Source of the DNA: Sanderia malayensis
Taxonomy: Eukaryota > Cnidaria > Scyphozoa > Semaeostomeae > Pelagiidae
Length of the DNA: 64,000 nt
Reading direction: 5' to 3'
NCBI GenBank assembly: GCA_013076295.1
Contig: RQOL01000660.1
Span: 2,480,001 to 2,544,000 of the forward strand
Below are positions 59,450 through 64,000 of this stretch, one piece after another. The position numbers were made by a program, and so were the translations under genes. The stretch's first letter is position 1. Each line of letters opens with the position of its first letter. A model generated the notes under the pieces. It worked only from the letters and a program-made list of their open reading frames with translations, searched no databases and had not been told where the DNA came from.

Positions 59450-62400
59450 TCAGTCGACAATCGCTCTCAAAAGAAACTTCGTAATGGCGAAGTAAGCCGC
59501 AATGAGAAAAAGGGCAATTTTAAAAAAATCAACAGCGAATATGACGAGACAGATGCAAGTTACGACGGCCGCAACACCACCGATAACCGCAACTACGGTG
59601 TACACGAGCTTCGTTACGAGATTGCGACGCTGCCTGGCATCGAGGCGATACGCGTTGACAACGAGGCTGTGAATCAAGACGGATAGGATCATGGCTATGA
59701 TGCTGATGACATTGATGAAATTGATAAACGCAGACTGCTGGTCCCCGCGATCGCCACCATTGTTGAAACCATCATATGATGATGAAGATGGTAACGGAGA
59801 TTTGCGATGCTTATTCTTTCGCTCCTCTCTTGTCCGCCGCCTAAGATATAATTTCAAATTCCCATCACTAAAAACAGACTGGTTATTTCAAGCCCCCGGC
59901 GTTCAAAACCCACTTTATAAAAAACCAATTTAGCAATTTCCATGTAGAAGACCGGAATGTTTAAGCAACCTATGTTATGACAGAATGACAGAATCCAAAA
60001 CTTTAATTTTGAATATTTTCATCACTGCAATAAGTAATAGAGAATTAGAAACCCGGTTCCTTTCATTTACAGCCCAAACTCGCATGCAGTCAAATCCCGC
60101 TATCTCGAACTCGGTTATCTCGAACAACTCGGTTATCTAGAACAGATTCCCATTTCCCCTCGTTCTCTAGTTGAGTGAACTTAGTTCGGATATTACTCCC
60201 GCTATGTCGAACAAATTGTCATTTCCCCTGCGAGTTTGAGATAGCGAGAGTCATTTTCATTTCATTTTCATTTTACATTTTTTACCCACGGTAACCCCGT
60301 CAATCAAAATAGACTGCTTTACAGGGGGCCGTGCAAAAAACTACAAAATTACATATTGAAAACTTACTTACAAAATTTCGGAAATAAATAGTCTAATAAT
60401 AAATAATCTAATCTATAAATACGTATTTGATCGTATTTGATACGTATTTGATACTATAAATAAGTTGATGCTACATAAAAGAAAAGAAAAGTACTCTAAA
60501 AAGGAAGCTCTCTGCATTTGAGCCTCTTTTTGAAAGTCTGTAGAGTGGGTGCTTGTTTGACATCCAAGCCCAATCGGTTCCAGGTTTTAGGCCCACGATA
60601 TGAAATAGATTTCTGTCCGTTGGAAGTTTTAAAAAGAGGAATTCGCAAGTCAGTTTCTGTGTTTCTCAGTTTAATAGTATTACGAGCTGCATTTTTAACA
60701 AATAGCTCGGACAAATATGTAGGCGCAAGATTATTAGTTGCCTTGTACATAATAGTCGCGGTTTCATTCAAAACAATCTCTGATATAGGCGGCCATTTCA
60801 GCTTCTTTATCAGATTTCCTGCTGAAACACAGTAATTACTGTTTGTAACAATCCTGGCAGCTCTGTTTTGCAACTTTTGGAGGGTATCAGTTAAAGTATT
60901 ACCACAACACCCCCACACTGAGCAGCAGTACCGAAAATGGGGCTCTACAATTCCTCTGTACATTTTACTGAGCGTTTTCTCTGGGAGAAATTTCTTGGCA
61001 TATTTCAGAAAGCCTAAGGCTCGAGAAACGTTTGTTCTCATATATTTTATATGCTCATCCCAAACAAGATGACTGTCCAATTGAACACCAAGGTACTTGG
61101 TATTTTTTACAATATCTATCTGTGTGCCGTTTATAGAGAAGCAAGGCTGCTCAGTGATCTCATCAGAGACCATTTTAAGCTTTGGTCGCGATCCAATTAC
61201 CATTGCATGAGTTTTGATAACATTAAGGGACAGTTTGTTACCAAGGAGCCATACTCTTAGACAATTTAGATCCTCATTCATAACTTGGTTAATTTCGCAA
61301 ATATTTTTTGAAGCGTACGAGAGACTTGTGTCATCTGCATACATAGTAACGTTACATTTTTTCAGAGCAAGGGGAAGGTCGTTGATGTAAATTAAAAATA
61401 GCAGAGGACCAAGGCATGAGCCCTGCGGAACACCACAAGTGACCTCTTTTATGTGCGAGCATGCATTATTTACTCTGCTAAATTGTCGCCTGTTTTTCAA
61501 ATAGGAAACAAACCAAGAATGATCTAGACCTGTGACACCATATTTACCTAGTTTTGCAAGGAGGATGTCATGGTCTACTGTATCAAAAGCTTTTTTAAGG
61601 TCGATGAAAACATTAGCAGTGTATTTTCCCTGGTCCATTGCCCCATACCAGTCGTTTGTGCTGGCAAGCAAACATGTTACAACAGAGTGCGACAGACGAA
61701 AAGCTGACTGACCCGAAAACAAAAGCCCGTTGCTGATCAAAAAAGCATATACTTGGTTATAGGCCAACTTTTCGAACAGCTGAGCCAAAAACGGCAACAC
61801 AGATATAGGTCTGTAATTAGAACAGTCATCTTGTTTACCGCTCTTAAAAATAGGGGCAACTCGTGCAATTTTCCAACGAGTTGCCCCTAAGCAAGGCAGG
61901 TGTGTGCTGTGTCTGCGTGCAGATGTGAACCTCAAGAATTGCATAACCGAATTACCTGTAGTTGGCCGGAAAGATTTCTTTGATTTCCTGTTCCACTTCT
62001 GCAATCAACAAAAAATAAAGAGCGTCAAAATACCATTTTCATTCAAACAGACCTGTCTTTGCAGAACAAACAATGGCTTTTAAATCAATCCTAATTCATA
62101 CAAAAATAAAATTACCGTCTTCACACTCGACGCTACGAACAGGTTCCCTGCACAGCGGACATTTAGGCCTGCCTAAAGCAGCAACATTCAAATGTCTCAA
62201 GCAAGGTCCACAGAAAACATGGCTACACGGTGTTTTATGCGGTTTATAAAGCAAAGACAGACACACTGAGCATTTGTAACAATCTGGAATTTCACTGTCA
62301 GATAATTCCTAAAAAAACGAAAAAATTACTTTTAATCATGCAGCAATATTGTCCAACACAACCACAGCTATGACATCAACTCACATCTGAAACGTTTTTT

Positions 62401-63886
62401 TTATAAGAAACCACTTTATAAGAAACTTACTTGTAAAATTTGTGCTAAATTACAATAGATTGCTTTGTTCTATTGTTTTCCTTAACAATAGAAAACAATA
62501 GAAAATTTAAGAAACTCTTACTAGTAGGGTTTGAGCTAGGTTTCTTATCAAATAAAAAAGGTGTAGCATAAAAAGTTATCAGAGATATTTACTAACCAAC
62601 AAATCTTCTTTCACCTTCTTGCACGATAAATTAGTTGTTTGTGAATATTCATCCGGAACATATTGAACCCTCCTTCTGGAATTGGCCATGAAAAATGGCT
62701 CACTGACCCAGTTCCCTCGACTACGTCTTCTCGCCTTGTTCTTCCGCTTCTTTTTTGTTCTCACTTTAATCGCGTTTTCAAGCAAATTTGTGTCCTCACC
62801 CCCTTCGATTGCAAGCGGCTGGCTGTGTGGATTGGTTCTATCACTGGCATCTGTATTCATACGGGTCAGATGCATGACTTCTTGTCTCATCTGTTCGAGT
62901 TCTTGATGTATGTCAACTAATGTCTCCCGCTCGGGGTTATGATAGCAGGCATTGGAACTATCGTCATTTGCAGAAGCACCGTTGAAACTGCGTAGATTTG
63001 AGCCACACTGTGGAAACTGGTCCACCACGTTGCTACCACATTGGTTCATACTCAAGGCAGGCTGTGAATTGTCAATGGATTTAATAGCTTGAAAACTCTC
63101 AACAGTTTGACATTGTGTGTGGCAATAGAAACAAGTGTGGTGACAGTGTCGTGCAACACAAACATTTTCTTTGTCCTTATCACATCCTGAATTCTCACGA
63201 GAAAAATTACAACAAGCAGTATTACTTGCATCATTCCTGGAGGCATTCGCATTCCCTTCACTTGGATTTATTTTGCTGCCTTGATTTTTCTCAGCTGTTA
63301 ATTTCACCCTTTGCCCGTCTTCATTACGATGCAATGTTTTCATGTGGTCAATCTTGCTCTTTGGGCACCAAATTGCAGGGATGACATCATTACCACATGA
63401 GCATGGAACCGAATGCACAAAATCAAATCCACCGACCCTGGCATTGCATTTTGGACAATACAGCTTTCCTTCAGTCCAACCAGCCTAAATAATCACCCAC
63501 AAATCATTGTATAAAATCATCACTTACAATTAATAAACAATTAATTCATTAGTTGTCACATTTCATCGCTTAAACATTCAATTGTCACATATTTAATAGC
63601 TTAAGGCCAACATCTCTAAATCCAGAAATTGAACATTGCCCGAGGTAACCAAAATCTTTCCCCAGATGAGTTCCAACAAAATAATAACAATTGGGCCTAA
63701 CTTGAATACACTCTTTCTTACCTCGTCGATCAGTGTTTGAACCCATGACAGCATTCCTTCGTCATCTCTAAGAAACCATGAGCTACATTCCTCAGTTAGG
63801 TTGTGCGTTTTTGAGATATCTTCCGTCTCAAACAAAGTAAATCTACACAATCTGCATCTGAACTTTGCGTTTTCTTCGCATGCCAT
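59450..63886 (-). CDS. RNF180: RNF180-like membrane RING E3 ubiquitin ligase
   Basis: Five minus-strand exons: 63886-63722, 63484-62597, 62308-62116, 61998-61956 and 59840-59450, giving 559 residues (human RNF180 has 592). The N-terminal zinc-binding module is FRCRLCRFTLFE.. then AGWTEGKLYCPKCNARVGGF and CSCG, as in RNF180. A long variable region ends in a basic stretch (KKKRKNKARRRSRGNW). The C3HC4 RING is in exon 3: CSVCLSLLYKPHKTPCSHVFC, GPC and CPLC. The last exon (KSPLPSSSS..) has about three hydrophobic segments near the C-terminus, whereas the vertebrate protein has one tail anchor. It would ubiquitinate substrates at the ER or endomembranes. The frame is open to 63952, so the start could lie upstream, and 5' exons may lie beyond the window. 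The last intron (61955-59841) carries a LINE. Confidence 0.87.
60082..60250. repeat. 'Cgctatctcgaa' inverted-repeat family, copy 4
   Basis: It begins 'cagtcaaatcccgctatctc' and ends 'gcgagtttgagatagcgaga'. The inner part has 'cggttatctcgaac' direct repeats. It abuts the LINE tail. Confidence 0.6.
60251..61890 (-). mobile_element. 5'-truncated LINE (CR1/L2-like)
   Basis: The 3' part of a non-LTR retrotransposon lies in the last intron of RNF180, in the same orientation. It has a reverse-transcriptase frame, a 3' UTR of about 245 bp and a short (AAAATG)-type simple-repeat tail at about 60251-60270 instead of poly(A), which is usual for CR1/L2 groups. The 5' end breaks off inside the reverse transcriptase near 61885. 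Sequence further upstream is RNF180 intron and exon. Confidence 0.85.
60496..61885 (-). CDS. LINE reverse transcriptase, 5'-truncated fragment
   Basis: About 460 residues still in one open frame. Motifs in order: WKIARVAPIFKSG, NYRPISVLP (fingers), FIDLKKAFDTVDH, CGVPQGSCLGPLLFLIYIND and MYADDTSLSY (the catalytic YADD), followed by the thumb region YLGVQLD. The C-terminal part (GIVEPHFRYCCSVWG, LQKLQNRAARIV, TWNRLG) is typical of CR1/jockey-type elements. The endonuclease domain is missing. The open frame continues about 40 codons past the truncation into host intron and exon 4, so the ATG at 62004 is not the element's own. The intact frame suggests a recent insertion. Confidence 0.87.
62390..62566. 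mobile_element. Short copy of the 955-1337 MITE family
   Basis: It starts 'acgttttttttataagaaac' and ends 'taggtttcttatcaaataaa', in the RNF180 intron between exons 2 and 3. It is shorter than the copy at 955-1337 (about 177 bp). Confidence 0.65.
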
Positions 63887-64000
63887 GCTCGCAACTGATC
63901 TTCTCCACAAAAGTGCTTCATGTTGTAAAACATGGAATTTCAAAAAAAGCAATACAATTGGAATTTTGTGGAGTGGCAGGCATTTTTACCACTGTTCCAG

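Noticed and set aside
59303..59686. 127-codon plus-strand open frame
   Set aside because: It lies antisense to the RNF180 last exon, which is supported by phase and homology.
61886..62004. N-terminal part of the LINE open frame as real LINE protein
   Set aside because: Those codons run through RNF180 intron sequence and exon 4. The fusion to reverse transcriptase is accidental.

Overview
The window is animal genomic DNA: AT-rich, intron-containing, with short introns, many small inverted-repeat transposons and conserved metazoan genes. The mix of intronless class A GPCRs in tandem, a proprotein convertase with a very long furin-like repeat region, a BEL/Pao gag element and a CR1/L2-type LINE fits an early-branching invertebrate. 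My best guess is a cnidarian, probably an anthozoan. No marker sequence fixes the species.

Layout. (1) 1-3.0 kb: a possible secreted-protein first exon on the minus strand, head to head with an SFR1 (Swi5-dependent recombination repair) homologue at 2571-3018 on the plus strand. (2) 3.9-14.5 kb: four tandem plus-strand class A GPCR genes. Each has one coding exon, an intron in the 5' UTR and a TATA-type promoter. (3) 16.4-18.2 kb: a four-exon REEP5/6 homologue on the minus strand. (4) 22.2-42.1 kb: one 19-exon minus-strand gene for a PC5/6-like proprotein convertase of 2588 residues with about 38 furin-like cysteine repeats, 24 of them in a single 4-kb last exon. (5) 43.4-47.5 kb: a complete but gag-only BEL/Pao LTR element with apparently identical 797-bp LTRs and a 4-bp target duplication. 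(6) 48.0-58.1 kb: a 20-exon minus-strand GBA2 (non-lysosomal glucosylceramidase) of 912 residues, with a tRNA-Asn and several MITEs in its introns. (7) 59.4-63.9 kb: a minus-strand RNF180-like membrane RING E3 ligase whose last intron holds a 5'-truncated LINE.

The exon chains of REEP5, the convertase, GBA2 and RNF180 were built by hand from splice signals, reading phase and family conservation. In every case the phases close exactly and the lengths fit the families, apart from the expanded convertase. The genes do not form one pathway. They are an ordinary mixture of ER-shaping (REEP5), secretory processing (convertase), sphingolipid catabolism (GBA2), ubiquitination at membranes (RNF180), recombination repair (SFR1) and lineage-specific receptors. 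The most notable features are the convertase's repeat-coding giant exon, the discordant promoter and coding similarity within the GPCR array, and the young gag-only retroelement.
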